Source: Bacillus sp. DTU_2020_1000418_1_SI_GHA_SEK_038 (lineage in GTDB: Bacteria; Bacillota; Bacilli; Bacillales; Cytobacillaceae). From it: a DNA stretch of 64,000 nt. Position 1 is the first letter of the stretch. Every line of letters starts with the position of its first letter. This document shows positions 51,385-60,620 of this stretch, piece after piece. The DNA is taken from contig NZ_CP135435.1 of NCBI RefSeq assembly GCF_032341175.1, forward strand, positions 1,674,001 to 1,738,000, read 5' to 3'. The notes below the pieces were generated by a model, which saw only the letters and a program-made list of their open reading frames with translations, was not told the origin of the DNA and searched no databases. Both the position numbers and the translations under genes were made by a program.

Positions 51385-51660
51385 ATGGAATACCAATACC
51401 CAATTGACCCTGATTGGACAACAGATGAAATAATTGATGTCATACAATACTTTCAGCTTGTAGAGCTCAGCTATGGAAAAGGTGTAAATCGTGAAAAATA
51501 CTTAGCTGCCTATAGAAGATTTAAAGAAATTGTTCCAGGTAAAGCACAAGAAAGAAATATTTGTAATGAGTTTGAAGAGGTAAGCGGCTTTTCAGCATAT
51601 CATACATTAAAGACTGTGAAAGAGGCAGAAGCAGGTAAAGAAGTTAAAATGAAGAAGTGA
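51385..51660 (+). CDS. yktA: YktA, UPF0223 family protein
   Basis: Helical protein of 91 residues. Blocks MEYQYPIDPDWTTDEIIDVIQYF and KYLAAYRRFKEIVPGKAQE match B. subtilis YktA. Function unknown. It lies 34 bases after the monooxygenase gene on the same strand and may share its transcript. RBS AAAGAGGTG. Confidence 0.9.
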   Translation: MEYQYPIDPDWTTDEIIDVIQYFQLVELSYGKGVNREKYLAAYRRFKEIVPGKAQERNICNEFEEVSGFSAYHTLKTVKEAEAGKEVKMKK

Positions 51661-51731
51661 AGAATGTAAAATATGGCATGTGGCCGCCTAAAAATTAATA
51701 GGGGCCACTGCCTATATTCTCTCTCTTTTGT

Positions 51732-52352
51732 TTAAAACATTTTATACAAGGGTAATAATGTTTTAAACACAGATTCTGCATGTTCAAGAAAAGCTTGAGG
51801 ATCCATTTCAATTGCTTCTTTGCTAGGAATATGTACACCGCATAAAATCTCTGCTTTTTTCACTTTTTGTAAACGAATAAACATGGACTGCAAATCTTCT
51901 TTAGCCAATTCTCCATGTACATTCGCCATTGGTTTAGTGTGATCAGTTGACCAAACAAAGTGATTAGGAATATGTTTATAGATTTTATTTAAGTTCATTT
52001 CTAATTTTTTACCGAAGTCATCTTTATTAGGAGCTTCATATATAAGGGCAAACCAGATGAAAACATGTGTTTCCCACAGTCCAATTTGAAAATGCGGCAG
52101 CATTTTATAGCCCCTCGGATTACTCGCATAAGCAACCCAGGTGTCCTTCGGAGGATTTACTGTCCGGCGTGCATGTTTGGCTACATGGGGATAAATTTCA
52201 TCACCTGTCTCAATGGTGAGCATTGGAGCAAAATATTTACCTAATTCCTCAAGTTTTGGGCGGATACTAGTAATTAAGGCTTCCATTCGCTCCTCTAGTC
52301 CTTCGATCTTAAAAACATCAAAATCTGTATTCGTAAATCCTGAAAATGACAT
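51732..52352 (-). CDS. yktB: YktB, UPF0637 family protein
   Basis: Protein of 206 residues matching the YktB family: MSFSGFTNTDFDVFKIEGLEERM, PKDTWVAYASNPRGYKMLPHFQIG and NHFVWSTDHTKP. Structures of the family are known but the function is not. ATG 52352 lies six bases after GAGGAGG; five more upstream codons overlap the ribosome site. Convergent with yktA. Confidence 0.9.
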   Translation of the reverse strand: MSFSGFTNTDFDVFKIEGLEERMEALITSIRPKLEELGKYFAPMLTIETGDEIYPHVAKHARRTVNPPKDTWVAYASNPRGYKMLPHFQIGLWETHVFIWFALIYEAPNKDDFGKKLEMNLNKIYKHIPNHFVWSTDHTKPMANVHGELAKEDLQSMFIRLQKVKKAEILCGVHIPSKEAIEMDPQAFLEHAESVFKTLLPLYKMF

Positions 52353-52588
52353 TTGCAACCTCCTCAAACTTAAACTAATTTATCAGCTAATAAATATAAT
52401 CAATTTCAAAAATATATATTCTGAAATATTGTAGCATACCTGTTCACAAACAAAAACCGCTATCTTGCGGGATATTTGTAACTATAGGTATTCACACATA
52501 TTTGTTGCAACTGACTTAATTTCCTCATATTATATATAAATAAATAGTCAGAAAATTTAAATTAGATTTTTGGAAAGGGGTGATTTTT
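52353..52588. other. Divergent intergenic region
   Basis: About 235 AT-rich bases between yktB and the next small gene; no known element identified. Confidence 0.4.
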
Positions 52589-52783
52589 GTGAAACAACTG
52601 ATGAACACTGTTAAAAATAAAGCTAGCGAAAGAGAGCGTACTGCAGTTCTCCGATTAGAATTAGATTACGAGCTAGCAACACTATTTGATGCAATGAATG
52701 ATAAAAATGAAGATTTACAATTGAAAAGTAAACAAAAACTTGAAAAAATCAGACAAGAGCTTTTACGCCTTAGAGCACTTTAA
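52589..52783 (+). CDS. Small helical protein (64 residues, YkzI-like)
   Basis: Highly charged, helical protein: LMNTVKNKASERERTAVLRLELDYELATLF and then a Lys/Glu-rich helix ending QELLRLRAL. It probably corresponds to B. subtilis ykzI, which lies between yktB and yktC, but I cannot confirm the sequence match. GTG 52589 follows AAAGGGGTGA by seven bases; an earlier in-frame GTG at 52580 overlaps the ribosome site. Confidence 0.7.
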   Translation: MKQLMNTVKNKASERERTAVLRLELDYELATLFDAMNDKNEDLQLKSKQKLEKIRQELLRLRAL

Positions 52784-52855
52784 CTAAGTGTTCGAATGAA
52801 AGAGGTAAAGGGGAAAGAAAATAGAAAATGTATATTGAAATAGGACTTAACCAAT

Positions 52856-52902
52856 AACAACGAACTCCTTCACAAAATTTGGGAGTTCGTTTTGTTGTTT
52901 TT
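52856..52902 (+). terminator. Terminator
   Basis: AACAACGAACTCC / GGGAGTTCGTTTTGTTGTT stem followed by T6. Confidence 0.85.
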
Positions 52903-53056
52903 TACAATAAGCGATTAAGTTTATAAATACGGTGAAAGGATAAAGCTTGAAGTGTCAATCTCATTCAATTAAGCTATTGTTATTTAAAGATGATTTATAA
53001 ATATCCTCTTTAGGTGAACTGAAGAGTAAGTTGAATGGTGCGGAGGTGTAACCACG

Positions 53057-53854
53057 ATGAATTGGACAGAAATTAAGAATTGTGCAATGGAATGGACTAA
53101 AGAAGCCGGTGAAAATATCAAAGCGTCTTTTAGTAAAAACCTAGTCATTCAAACAAAAACGAATGCAAATGATTTAGTAACAGATATTGATAAAAGTACA
53201 GAACAATTCTTTATTAAGAAAATAAAGGAAGGTTTCCCCACACATAAAATTCTAGGCGAAGAAGGTCTTGGTGACAAAATAAATAATTTAGACGGAGTAG
53301 TTTGGATTATTGACCCAATAGATGGGACAATGAATTTTATCCATCAGCAAAGGAATTTTGCAATTTCCATTGGAATATATGAGGACGGTATAGGTAAGAT
53401 TGGCCTCATTTATGATGTTGTTCATGATGAGCTTTACCATGCTATAAAAGGGAGCGGGGTTTTTCTAAATGATTTAGCATTGCCTCCGCTTGAGCCAGTG
53501 TCTATTTCGGAAGCCATAATTGGAATAAATGCGACTTGGGTTACTGAAAATAAACGGGTTGATCCGGCTCTGTTATCACCAATAGTTAAGGAGGCCCGAG
53601 GAACTCGCTCCTACGGCTCTGCTGCTTTGGAAATGGCGTATATTGCTTCAGGCAGGATAGATGCCTATATTACATTGCGTCTTGCACCATGGGATATAGC
53701 AGCTGGTATTATTTTGGTCGAAGAGCTAGGAGGGATTGCAACGACATTAAAGGGCGAAGCTTTAAGCCTCCTTGAGAATAATACTGTGTTTATTTCGAAG
53801 CCAGGTCTTCATCAGGAAATTATGTCGAAGTATTTAAATAATGGTAATTGGTGA
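53057..53854 (+). CDS. suhB: Inositol-1-monophosphatase family protein (YktC/SuhB)
   Basis: Mg-dependent phosphatase of 265 residues. Metal-binding motifs are complete: LGEEG, WIIDPIDGTMNF and APWDIAAG. It hydrolyses inositol monophosphate or similar sugar phosphates. B. subtilis has yktC at the same place. ATG 53057 follows GGAGGTG. Confidence 0.9.
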   Translation: MNWTEIKNCAMEWTKEAGENIKASFSKNLVIQTKTNANDLVTDIDKSTEQFFIKKIKEGFPTHKILGEEGLGDKINNLDGVVWIIDPIDGTMNFIHQQRNFAISIGIYEDGIGKIGLIYDVVHDELYHAIKGSGVFLNDLALPPLEPVSISEAIIGINATWVTENKRVDPALLSPIVKEARGTRSYGSAALEMAYIASGRIDAYITLRLAPWDIAAGIILVEELGGIATTLKGEALSLLENNTVFISKPGLHQEIMSKYLNNGNW

Positions 53855-53857
53855 AAA

Positions 53858-53892
53858 GGACCGTCCAAAAGATTTGGCGGTCGTTTTTTTTC
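53858..53892. terminator. Bidirectional terminator between suhB and ylaF
   Basis: GGACCGTCCAAA / TTTGGCGGTC stem followed by T8 on the plus strand. Confidence 0.85.
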
Positions 53893-53893
53893 A

Positions 53894-54079
53894 TTATAAA
53901 AGTCCGTTTTCTCTCATTTTTTTCTTTGTTTTAAATCCAAAACCCATTGTGAAAATTAATAATAAGATTGCTCCCAAAATCCCTACAACACTTTTTTCAG
54001 CAATTGCAACTCCAATTCCCATCATGCATAGTGCGGCCGCAATCGCAAAAGCTAATAATGGCCATTTGATTTGTTTCAT
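53894..54079 (-). CDS. ylaF: YlaF, small membrane protein (DUF5325)
   Basis: Two membrane helices (about 6-27 and 32-50) with a Lys-rich C-terminus (FKTKKKMRENG); 61 residues, as in B. subtilis YlaF. The block GVAIAEKSVVGILGAILL is conserved. Function unknown. ATG follows GGGAGGT. Divergent from typA. Confidence 0.9.
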   Translation of the reverse strand: MKQIKWPLLAFAIAAALCMMGIGVAIAEKSVVGILGAILLLIFTMGFGFKTKKKMRENGLL

Positions 54080-54258
54080 TTTATGTAACCTCCCATTCTG
54101 GGTGTTTATTTTGCCTTGTGTAAAAACATTGTCTACAAAATATTATTTTACACAAAAATGATTTAAGTTTCCACTTTATTTATGATATAATGTTTCAGTT
54201 ATAGATTTGGAAAATTAAAATTGATGTTAACTGTTAAATACAGGTAGGAGGAACTTCC

Positions 54259-56097
54259 TTGAAACTTAGAGAAGACATTCGAAATATTGCTATCATCGCT
54301 CACGTTGACCATGGCAAAACAACAATGGTTGACCAGCTGCTTAAACAGGCTGGTACTTTTAGATCTAATGAGCATGTTGAAGAACGTGCAATGGATTCAG
54401 GTGACATTGAAAGAGAACGCGGAATTACTATTTTAGCAAAAAATACCGCGATTCAGTATAAAGATACAAAAATTAACATTCTTGATACACCAGGACACGC
54501 TGATTTTGGCGGTGAGGTAGAGCGTATCATGAAAATGGTTGATGGTGTTCTGCTTATCGTTGATGCTTATGAAGGCTGCATGCCGCAAACACGCTTTGTT
54601 CTTAAAAAAGCATTAGAGCAAAATTTAACACCGATTGTTGTAGTCAATAAAATTGACCGTGATTTTGCCCGTCCAGAGGAAGTAATTGATGAGGTATTGG
54701 ATTTATTTATTGAGCTGGAAGCAACAGAAGATCAGCTTGAATTTCCGATTATTTACGCATCGGGTATAAATGGAACAGCAAGTACAGATCCATCGAAACA
54801 AGATGAAAACATGCAGGCGCTATATGATGCAATTGTTAATCATATTCCTGCACCAGTAGACAACCGTGAAGAACCGTTGCAATTTCAAGTAGCTTTACTT
54901 GATTATAATGATTATGTAGGTAGAATTGGTATTGGACGAGTATTCCGTGGAACAATTAAAGTTGGCCAACAAGTGGCCTTAATGAAACTGGACGGTTCTA
55001 TAAAGCAATTTCGAGTAACGAAAATCTTTGGATTCTTCGGACTGAAACGTCAGGAAATTGATGAGGCTTGTGCCGGAGATTTAATTGCCCTTTCAGGTAT
55101 GGAAGATATTAATGTCGGTGAAACAGTATGCCCTGTTGAACACCAAGAGGCTTTACCTGTTCTTCGTATCGATGAACCAACATTGCAAATGACGTTTCTT
55201 GTGAATAACAGTCCATTTGCCGGTAGAGAAGGAAAATATCTTACTGCTAGAAAAGTGGAAGAAAGACTACGTTCACAACTGCAGACGGATGTAAGTCTCC
55301 GTGTTGATAATACAGATTCACCAGATGCTTGGATTGTATCCGGACGTGGAGAATTGCATCTTTCGATTTTGATTGAAAATATGCGCCGTGAAGGATTTGA
55401 ACTACAAGTGTCTAAGCCCGAGGTCATTGTAAGGGAAATTGATGGAGTCCGCTGTGAGCCTGTTGAACGTGTGCAAATAGATGTACCTGAAGAGCATACA
55501 GGGTCCATTATGGAATCCATTGGAGCTAGAAAAGGCGAAATGATCGATATGATTAATAATGGAAATGGTCAAGTGCGCTTAATCTTTAATGTGCCTGCCC
55601 GTGGACTAATTGGCTATACTACTGAATTCCTAACTTTGACACGCGGTTATGGAATTATTAATCATACTTTTGATAGCTATCAGCCAATGGCACAAGGTCA
55701 GGTTGGAGGCAGACGCCAAGGTGTTCTAGTCTCTATGGAAAGCGGAAAATCTTCAACTTATGGCATTATGCAGGTAGAAGATCGTGGAACGATATTTGTC
55801 GAGCCAGGTACTGAAATTTATGAAGGTATGATTGTTGGGGAGCATAATCGCGAAAGTGACCTCACAGTTAATATTACGAAAGTTAAACAAGCTACAAACG
55901 TCCGTTCTGCAACGAAAGATCAAACGACAACGATGAAGAAGCCGCGTATAATGACGCTTGAAGAAGCTTTAGAATATTTGAATGAAGATGAATATTGTGA
56001 AGTTACACCAGAATCAATTCGTTTACGTAAAAAAATCCTTGATAAAAATGAACGTGAAAGAATGGCTAAAAAGAAAAAATATGCTGAAATGAGCTAA
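54259..56097 (+). CDS. typA: Ribosome-associated GTPase TypA/BipA
   Basis: Translational GTPase of 612 residues. G1 is [10 protein letters not shown]3 [11 protein letters not shown]4 NKID. Domains II, III and V resemble EF-G, and the C-terminal domain is BipA-specific. It acts in 50S assembly and stress or cold adaptation. TTG start at 54259 behind TAGGAGG. The gene keeps its usual place before ylaH. Confidence 0.95.
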   Translation: MKLREDIRNIAIIAHVDHGKTTMVDQLLKQAGTFRSNEHVEERAMDSGDIERERGITILAKNTAIQYKDTKINILDTPGHADFGGEVERIMKMVDGVLLIVDAYEGCMPQTRFVLKKALEQNLTPIVVVNKIDRDFARPEEVIDEVLDLFIELEATEDQLEFPIIYASGINGTASTDPSKQDENMQALYDAIVNHIPAPVDNREEPLQFQVALLDYNDYVGRIGIGRVFRGTIKVGQQVALMKLDGSIKQFRVTKIFGFFGLKRQEIDEACAGDLIALSGMEDINVGETVCPVEHQEALPVLRIDEPTLQMTFLVNNSPFAGREGKYLTARKVEERLRSQLQTDVSLRVDNTDSPDAWIVSGRGELHLSILIENMRREGFELQVSKPEVIVREIDGVRCEPVERVQIDVPEEHTGSIMESIGARKGEMIDMINNGNGQVRLIFNVPARGLIGYTTEFLTLTRGYGIINHTFDSYQPMAQGQVGGRRQGVLVSMESGKSSTYGIMQVEDRGTIFVEPGTEIYEGMIVGEHNRESDLTVNITKVKQATNVRSATKDQTTTMKKPRIMTLEEALEYLNEDEYCEVTPESIRLRKKILDKNERERMAKKKKYAEMS

Positions 56098-56121
56098 AAA
56101 ACTTTTAAGGGGGAGAAGAAA

Positions 56122-56439
56122 ATGGTTGATATAAATGAACGGCTGTCTTTTTTCGCTGCTTTATTTAAAGTGCAAGAAAATTCAAGCTTAGGAATGTGGA
56201 TGTTATATTTGACCATTATATTGCTCTGTATTATTGTATTTAAATTAGGTTTTGCGAAAAAATTGCCGTTAGCAAAATCGGCTATTATCTATCTCTTTCT
56301 TATTCTAGGGTGTACAGTTCTAACCTTTTTTGCAGTGTTTCTTCCAATAACTGAAGGATTAGTTGTTGCAGCATTAATCTTAATCATCTACAAAATCCGT
56401 CTTCATCAGTCAAAAAAGCAAGAAGGAAAACAGATGTAG
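56122..56439 (+). CDS. ylaH: YlaH family membrane protein
   Basis: Three membrane helices in 105 residues ([47 protein letters not shown]) and a basic C-terminus. It matches B. subtilis YlaH in size and place directly after typA (24 bases), so it is probably co-transcribed. Function unknown. Confidence 0.88.
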   Translation: MVDINERLSFFAALFKVQENSSLGMWMLYLTIILLCIIVFKLGFAKKLPLAKSAIIYLFLILGCTVLTFFAVFLPITEGLVVAALILIIYKIRLHQSKKQEGKQM

Positions 56440-56454
56440 GATGGAGTGGATAAT

Positions 56455-56745
56455 ATGAGATCTTTACAGGATAATTTGTATAATTGGCTAACGATTAAAG
56501 TTGTCAGTTTGGAACGGCCTGATGATACGGCAGCAGCTGATACAGTAAAAATGTTTGAGGAAATGCTAATTGATGAACACCGACTTTCAAATATTGAGAT
56601 TGAGACAGATGAAATGATGTACTATGTTCACTTTGATCAAGACGGAGAAAGAAAAAAATCCCGTTTCCCAAGAGAACTTATTGAAGTCATGCTGAATCAG
56701 ATAAAATCGGAACCTGAAAAATATGTAAACTACCCGGATGAGTAG
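56455..56745 (+). CDS. Hypothetical protein downstream of ylaH
   Basis: Acidic soluble protein of 96 residues: a helix (MRSLQDNLYNWLTIKVVSLERPDD), then EMMYYVHFDQDGERKKSRFPRELIEVMLNQIKSEPEKYVNYP. The alpha/beta pattern suggests a small globular domain. No family recognised. ATG 56455, eight bases after GGAG, is preferred over an in-frame GTG at 56446. It probably ends the typA-ylaH transcript, closed by a hairpin at 56757-56789. Confidence 0.75.
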   Translation: MRSLQDNLYNWLTIKVVSLERPDDTAAADTVKMFEEMLIDEHRLSNIEIETDEMMYYVHFDQDGERKKSRFPRELIEVMLNQIKSEPEKYVNYPDE

Positions 56746-56756
56746 GATTTAAATGA

Positions 56757-56789
56757 CAAAAGAGGGGGGCTATGTGCCTCCCTCTTTTG
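56757..56789. terminator. Terminator hairpin before repeat copy 5
   Basis: CAAAAGAGGGGGGC / GCCTCCCTCTTTTG stem with a 5-base loop. A-rich on the left and T-rich on the right arm. Confidence 0.75.
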
Positions 56790-56792
56790 AAT

Positions 56793-56866
56793 TGTCTAGC
56801 TCCAGTGCCTTCCCCCAACGTACAGGACGTACTAGTGTCGACAATGCGACAGGGGATCGCGTTTTT
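56793..56866 (-). repeat. Dispersed repeat, copy 5 (truncated, minus orientation)
   Basis: Keeps the right end (TTGTCTAGCTCCAGTGCC on the plus strand) and the outer part of module B (GTACAGGACGTACTAGTGTCGACAATGCGACAGG in two stretches), then jumps to TCGCGTTTTT. The B centre, the core hairpin and the left end are gone. It reaches to within five bases of the ylaI stop codon. Confidence 0.8.
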
Positions 56867-56870
56867 CTTG

Positions 56871-57071
56871 TTACCATTCTTCTTCTTTCACTTTGCTTTG
56901 GTATAATTTAAAGTTGCCGGTTTCCATTCTTTTTTGTGTATTTGCTGTTATTCTAGCTTCGCAATCCTTGCACATATAAGTATGTATCGGCCTGTTTCTA
57001 AGTCTTTTTGCTTGAAAAGATTGATCTTCAATGGATTCAATTTTATCACATAAAACACATTTGACTCTCAT
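56871..57071 (-). CDS. ylaI: YlaI, zinc-ribbon protein (DUF2197)
   Basis: Protein of 66 residues with two Cys pairs, CVLC (near residue 5) and CKDC (near 35), forming a zinc ribbon; the stretch AKRLRNRPIHTYMC is typical of YlaI. Function unknown; the basic surface may bind nucleic acid. Its 3' flank is repeat copy 5. Confidence 0.88.
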   Translation of the reverse strand: MRVKCVLCDKIESIEDQSFQAKRLRNRPIHTYMCKDCEARITANTQKRMETGNFKLYQSKVKEEEW

Positions 57072-57270
57072 AGCGTACTCCTCAAATAAATTTTCATAAT
57101 GCTTTAACGATGTTCATGCAATTCTTATTCGTTGGTAAGTTTATTAATACCTATTATAATTATATATGATGTGTATCCTTAATTCGACTTCTTTTCGAGT
57201 GTTAATAATATGTATCTGTTGAAAGTTAAGGATGGGCATAATATGATGTAGAATGAAAGGAGGGATTAGT

Positions 57271-57726
57271 ATGGCAAATCAAGTAGAACCTAAATTAATT
57301 AAACCACTTTTTGATGCTCTTCAGCAAGAAAGGTTTGTCACGTTAGCGACAATTGATTACGAAACGGGCGGACCAAATGTTAGCGCCATTTCATGGGTAC
57401 TGGCTAAAGATGAAGGGGCCATTCTTTTTGCGGTTGATAATCGTTCAAGAATTGTTCAAAACATTAAAGAGAACAAAAAGGCAGTATTAAATTTAATAGC
57501 AAATGAATCTACATATTCCATAACAGGAGATGTTACTGTTAAGGAGGAAAAGCTTGATGGCGTTCCATTAAAGCTTGCTCTTTTAGAGCTGTCTATTCAT
57601 GAAGTGAGAGATGTCATGTTCTACGGTTCAAAGATTGTTTCTGAGCCTCAATATGACAAAACATATGATAAAGATGCAGCTGCACGCCTAGATAAACAGG
57701 TAATGGATGCAATGAAAAAGGCCTAG
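57271..57726 (+). CDS. Pyridoxamine 5'-phosphate oxidase family protein
   Basis: Split-barrel flavin-binding protein of 151 residues. Blocks RFVTLATIDYETGGPNVSAISWVLA and ILFAVDNRSRIVQNIKENKKAVLNLI fit the PNPOx-like fold, probably binding FMN, heme or F420-like cofactor; the reaction is unknown. ATG 57271 follows AAAGGAGGG by five bases; six upstream codons overlap the ribosome site. Confidence 0.85.
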   Translation: MANQVEPKLIKPLFDALQQERFVTLATIDYETGGPNVSAISWVLAKDEGAILFAVDNRSRIVQNIKENKKAVLNLIANESTYSITGDVTVKEEKLDGVPLKLALLELSIHEVRDVMFYGSKIVSEPQYDKTYDKDAAARLDKQVMDAMKKA

Positions 57727-57751
57727 TCGAGTGACTAGCCTTTTTTGCATT
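57716..57751 (+). terminator. Terminator
   Basis: AAAAGGCCTAGTC / GACTAGCCTTTTTT stem overlapping the stop codon region. Confidence 0.85.
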
Positions 57752-57799
57752 TTATGAAATGTTGACTATGTCTATCGATCGATCTGCCCTCTGTTTTAC

Positions 57800-58399
57800 T
57801 TAATCATGCTTATCTTTATAATGATTAGACTGCTCTTCCTGTTGCTTTTCAAGTTTTTGTTTTTCTGGATTATTTAAATTCTTTTTCTGATCTTCTGGAC
57901 CATCTTTTGGATTTGGATCAATAATATCTGCAGGAATTTCTGGCATTAATCGGCCGGTAATATCTGCTAACTCATTCATAATTCCCTGAATAGGCTTCCC
58001 AACTTGAATATCTTCTGAAATTTCTCTTAAACGTGCAGTTATATCAGGGTCAGCAATGATAATGGCCCTAGCTCCATCAGGATCGTTTTTTAAGCTCTCT
58101 GCTACTGAATATTTAATGGCACCTACCTCAGATCTCTCCAGGTTTTTGTTAACATCAATTCCAACTATTGCATATCGGCCCAAAACAACCGCAGTTGCAT
58201 CGTTTACATTAGGAATGCTCGTGGCGAGATTTACGAGCCGCTGGGAGATTTGCTGCCCGGTTGTTCGATCAACCTCTTGTATCGTACTGTTTTTGACATT
58301 TACTAAATTTTGATTTTGATTTTCTTGGCTTTGATTATTGTTGATCCCGCATCCCGCTATCAGCACGACAGCAAGTCCGATAAATAGCTGCTTTTTCAA
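57800..58399 (-). CDS. ylaJ: YhcN/YlaJ family sporulation lipoprotein
   Basis: Lipoprotein of 199 residues with lipobox IAGC and Cys17. An Asn/Gln-rich linker follows, then the YhcN/YlaJ domain (about 45-150: LATSIPNVNDATAVVLGRYAIVGIDVNKNL) and a Lys/Gln/Glu-rich tail. In B. subtilis the family is made in the forespore and ends up in the inner spore membrane. TTG start at 58399 follows AGGAG by ten bases. Divergent from ylaK. Confidence 0.88.
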   Translation of the reverse strand: MKKQLFIGLAVVLIAGCGINNNQSQENQNQNLVNVKNSTIQEVDRTTGQQISQRLVNLATSIPNVNDATAVVLGRYAIVGIDVNKNLERSEVGAIKYSVAESLKNDPDGARAIIIADPDITARLREISEDIQVGKPIQGIMNELADITGRLMPEIPADIIDPNPKDGPEDQKKNLNNPEKQKLEKQQEEQSNHYKDKHD

Positions 58400-58599
58400 T
58401 TTTCACCATCTCCTATACTTAGGCTTTAGCCTCCAATGCTTTAGGCAATTTAATTCAGAAGCTAAAGCATTATTAAAGGAATCATTAACGGTTATTGTGC
58501 AAAATTTCGTCTATCTTTATACGGTAAAACATATATTTTACCAAAGTTCCATTCGTTCCACTGTTTAATAGAGACCTAAGAGGAGCAGGAGGCATTAGA

Positions 58600-59928
58600 T
58601 TGAGTAAAATATACGTGTTAGATACAAATGTCTTGTTACAAGATCCGCATTCGATTTTTTCCTTTGAAGAAAATGAAGTGGTTATTCCAGCCGTGGTACT
58701 AGAGGAAGTTGATTCGAAGAAAAGATACATGGACGAGATTGGCAGGAATGCAAGACACGTATCAAGGCTGATTGACAGCTTTAGAGGTACAGGAAAACTT
58801 CATGAACGAATTCCTCTTGAAAATGGCGGAAGCTTGCGAATTGAATTAAACCATCGTTCATTTCAACAGTTACAGGATATTTTTATTGAAAAGACGAATG
58901 ATAACCGAATATTGGCTGTTGCAAAAAATTTATCTTTAGAGGAAGAAGCAAAGGAAGATGGAAAAACAGTCATAATCGTAAGTAAGGATGCACTCGTAAG
59001 GGTTAAAGCAGATGCAATCGGTCTAATTAGTGAAGATTACCTTAGTGATCGGGTTATTGAGAATGATCACGTATATACTGGATTTTTGGAAGTATATATC
59101 GCGAAGGATACGTTGAACCGTTTTTATGAGAAGGGTGAACTTCACATTTCAGAGGTGGTCACTTTTCCAGTATTCCCTAACCAATTTCTTGTAATGAAAG
59201 ATGCATTAGGATCATCTTCGTCAGCCTTAGGAATTGTTGATAAAACGAGAAAAAAAATTAAGAAACTTATATTTGATTATGACCATATATGGGGAATTAA
59301 ACCGAGAAATGTTCAGCAAACGATTGCCATGGAGCTTCTTTTAAGAAAGGATTTACCCCTGGTTACCTTAACAGGGAAGGCAGGAACGGGAAAAACACTT
59401 ATTGCCCTTGCCTCTGGACTTATGCAGACTGAAGATTATGGATATTATAAAAAGCTGCTTGTAGCCCGCCCGATTGTACCAGTTGGAAAGGATCTAGGCT
59501 TTCTTCCTGGTGAAAAAGAGGAAAAGCTTAGGCCGTGGATGCAGCCGATTTTTGATAACCTGGAATATTTATTTAATGTTAAAAAGCCTGGGGAATTGGA
59601 TGCGATTTTGGCAGGGATGGGCTCTATTGAAGTTGAGGCATTAACTTATATTAGGGGGAGAAGCATTCCAGATCAATACATCATCATTGACGAAGCACAA
59701 AACTTGACGAAACACGAGGTCAAAACGATTCTTACACGCGTAGGAGAGGGAAGTAAAATAGTGTTAATGGGAGATCCTGAACAAATTGATCACCCATATT
59801 TGGATGCTTATAATAATGGATTAACATACGTGGTAGAGAGGTTCAAGGACCAAACAATCGCGGGTCATGTTAAGCTGATTAAAGGAGAAAGATCTGGACT
59901 TGCACAATTAGCAGCTGATTTATTATAG
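58600..59928 (+). CDS. ylaK: PhoH2-type PIN-PhoH ATPase YlaK
   Basis: Protein of 442 residues: an N-terminal PIN ribonuclease domain (YVLDTNVLLQDP with the first acidic residue) and a C-terminal PhoH ATPase/helicase domain with Walker A GKAGTGKT and Walker B YIIIDEAQNL. PhoH2 proteins unwind and cut RNA. In mycobacteria they are paired with an antitoxin-like gene; none is adjacent here. TTG start at 58600 behind AGGAGG. Confidence 0.92.
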   Translation: MSKIYVLDTNVLLQDPHSIFSFEENEVVIPAVVLEEVDSKKRYMDEIGRNARHVSRLIDSFRGTGKLHERIPLENGGSLRIELNHRSFQQLQDIFIEKTNDNRILAVAKNLSLEEEAKEDGKTVIIVSKDALVRVKADAIGLISEDYLSDRVIENDHVYTGFLEVYIAKDTLNRFYEKGELHISEVVTFPVFPNQFLVMKDALGSSSSALGIVDKTRKKIKKLIFDYDHIWGIKPRNVQQTIAMELLLRKDLPLVTLTGKAGTGKTLIALASGLMQTEDYGYYKKLLVARPIVPVGKDLGFLPGEKEEKLRPWMQPIFDNLEYLFNVKKPGELDAILAGMGSIEVEALTYIRGRSIPDQYIIIDEAQNLTKHEVKTILTRVGEGSKIVLMGDPEQIDHPYLDAYNNGLTYVVERFKDQTIAGHVKLIKGERSGLAQLAADLL

Positions 59929-59939
59929 CACCAGCATGA

Positions 59940-59965
59940 AAAAGGGGCGGAATTATCGCCCCTTC
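59940..59965. terminator. Bidirectional terminator
   Basis: AAAGGGGCG / CGCCCCTT stem between convergent ylaK and ylaL. Confidence 0.8.
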
Positions 59966-59973
59966 CGCAGGGA

Positions 59974-60474
59974 TTACCTGATCTTCAAAGCCTTAACTTT
60001 TTTTATTGGGTTATCTTTATTTCTTCCATCTCCATAATAAACATAAACCGGACCATCCTCTTTTAAAGGCTTGCCATTAATGGAAAAGCCAAGAACTAGC
60101 TCCATGCCCTCATGAAGGGGCATACTTATCTCTCCTTCTTCTTCACTTACAATAATGAGTGTGGCCGCATCTCTTTCAGGTTCTGCATTTTGGATAAATG
60201 GTTTTAAAGGGATGCCAAAAGTTCCATTCAATACTTTTTCCTTTTCAAATTTCTTCTCAGTTTTTAAAGTCGGAGGATAAATCGCGCCTTCCATAATTTC
60301 TCTATCCCAATGCTTGGAGATTGATTTTGTGTATTCTTCAAGAGCGTCATGAATTTCTTTATCCGTGTCAAAAAAAGACAGCAAATCAACTCGCCGATCA
60401 TCAAATATCCAAACCCCAGGATCAAGTGTAATCGAATATTTAACATTCCCGCTTAACGAAATAATATTTTCCAT
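59974..60474 (-). CDS. ylaL: YlaL family protein
   Basis: Soluble protein of 166 residues in the place of B. subtilis ylaL. It has a beta-rich start (IISLSGNVKYSITLDPGVWIFDDRRVDL) and a C-terminal half with IIVSEEEGEISMPLHEGMELVLGFSINGKPL. I do not know the function. ATG follows TAGGAGG. Confidence 0.75.
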   Translation of the reverse strand: MENIISLSGNVKYSITLDPGVWIFDDRRVDLLSFFDTDKEIHDALEEYTKSISKHWDREIMEGAIYPPTLKTEKKFEKEKVLNGTFGIPLKPFIQNAEPERDAATLIIVSEEEGEISMPLHEGMELVLGFSINGKPLKEDGPVYVYYGDGRNKDNPIKKVKALKIR

Positions 60475-60620
60475 TAATAATTCCTCCTAAAAAGGGCAAA
60501 AAACTTATTTACAAACGTAAGTATACAGATTATTGATGGAATTGTCATACTTTCACCGAAATGATAAAATGGAAATTCCAGCATCAACCAAAATATCACC
60601 AATGTTTGGGGGAAGTTCCG

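Noticed and set aside
53841..54161. A 106-codon plus-strand frame over ylaF
   Set aside because: It runs through the suhB terminator and is antisense to the conserved ylaF gene.
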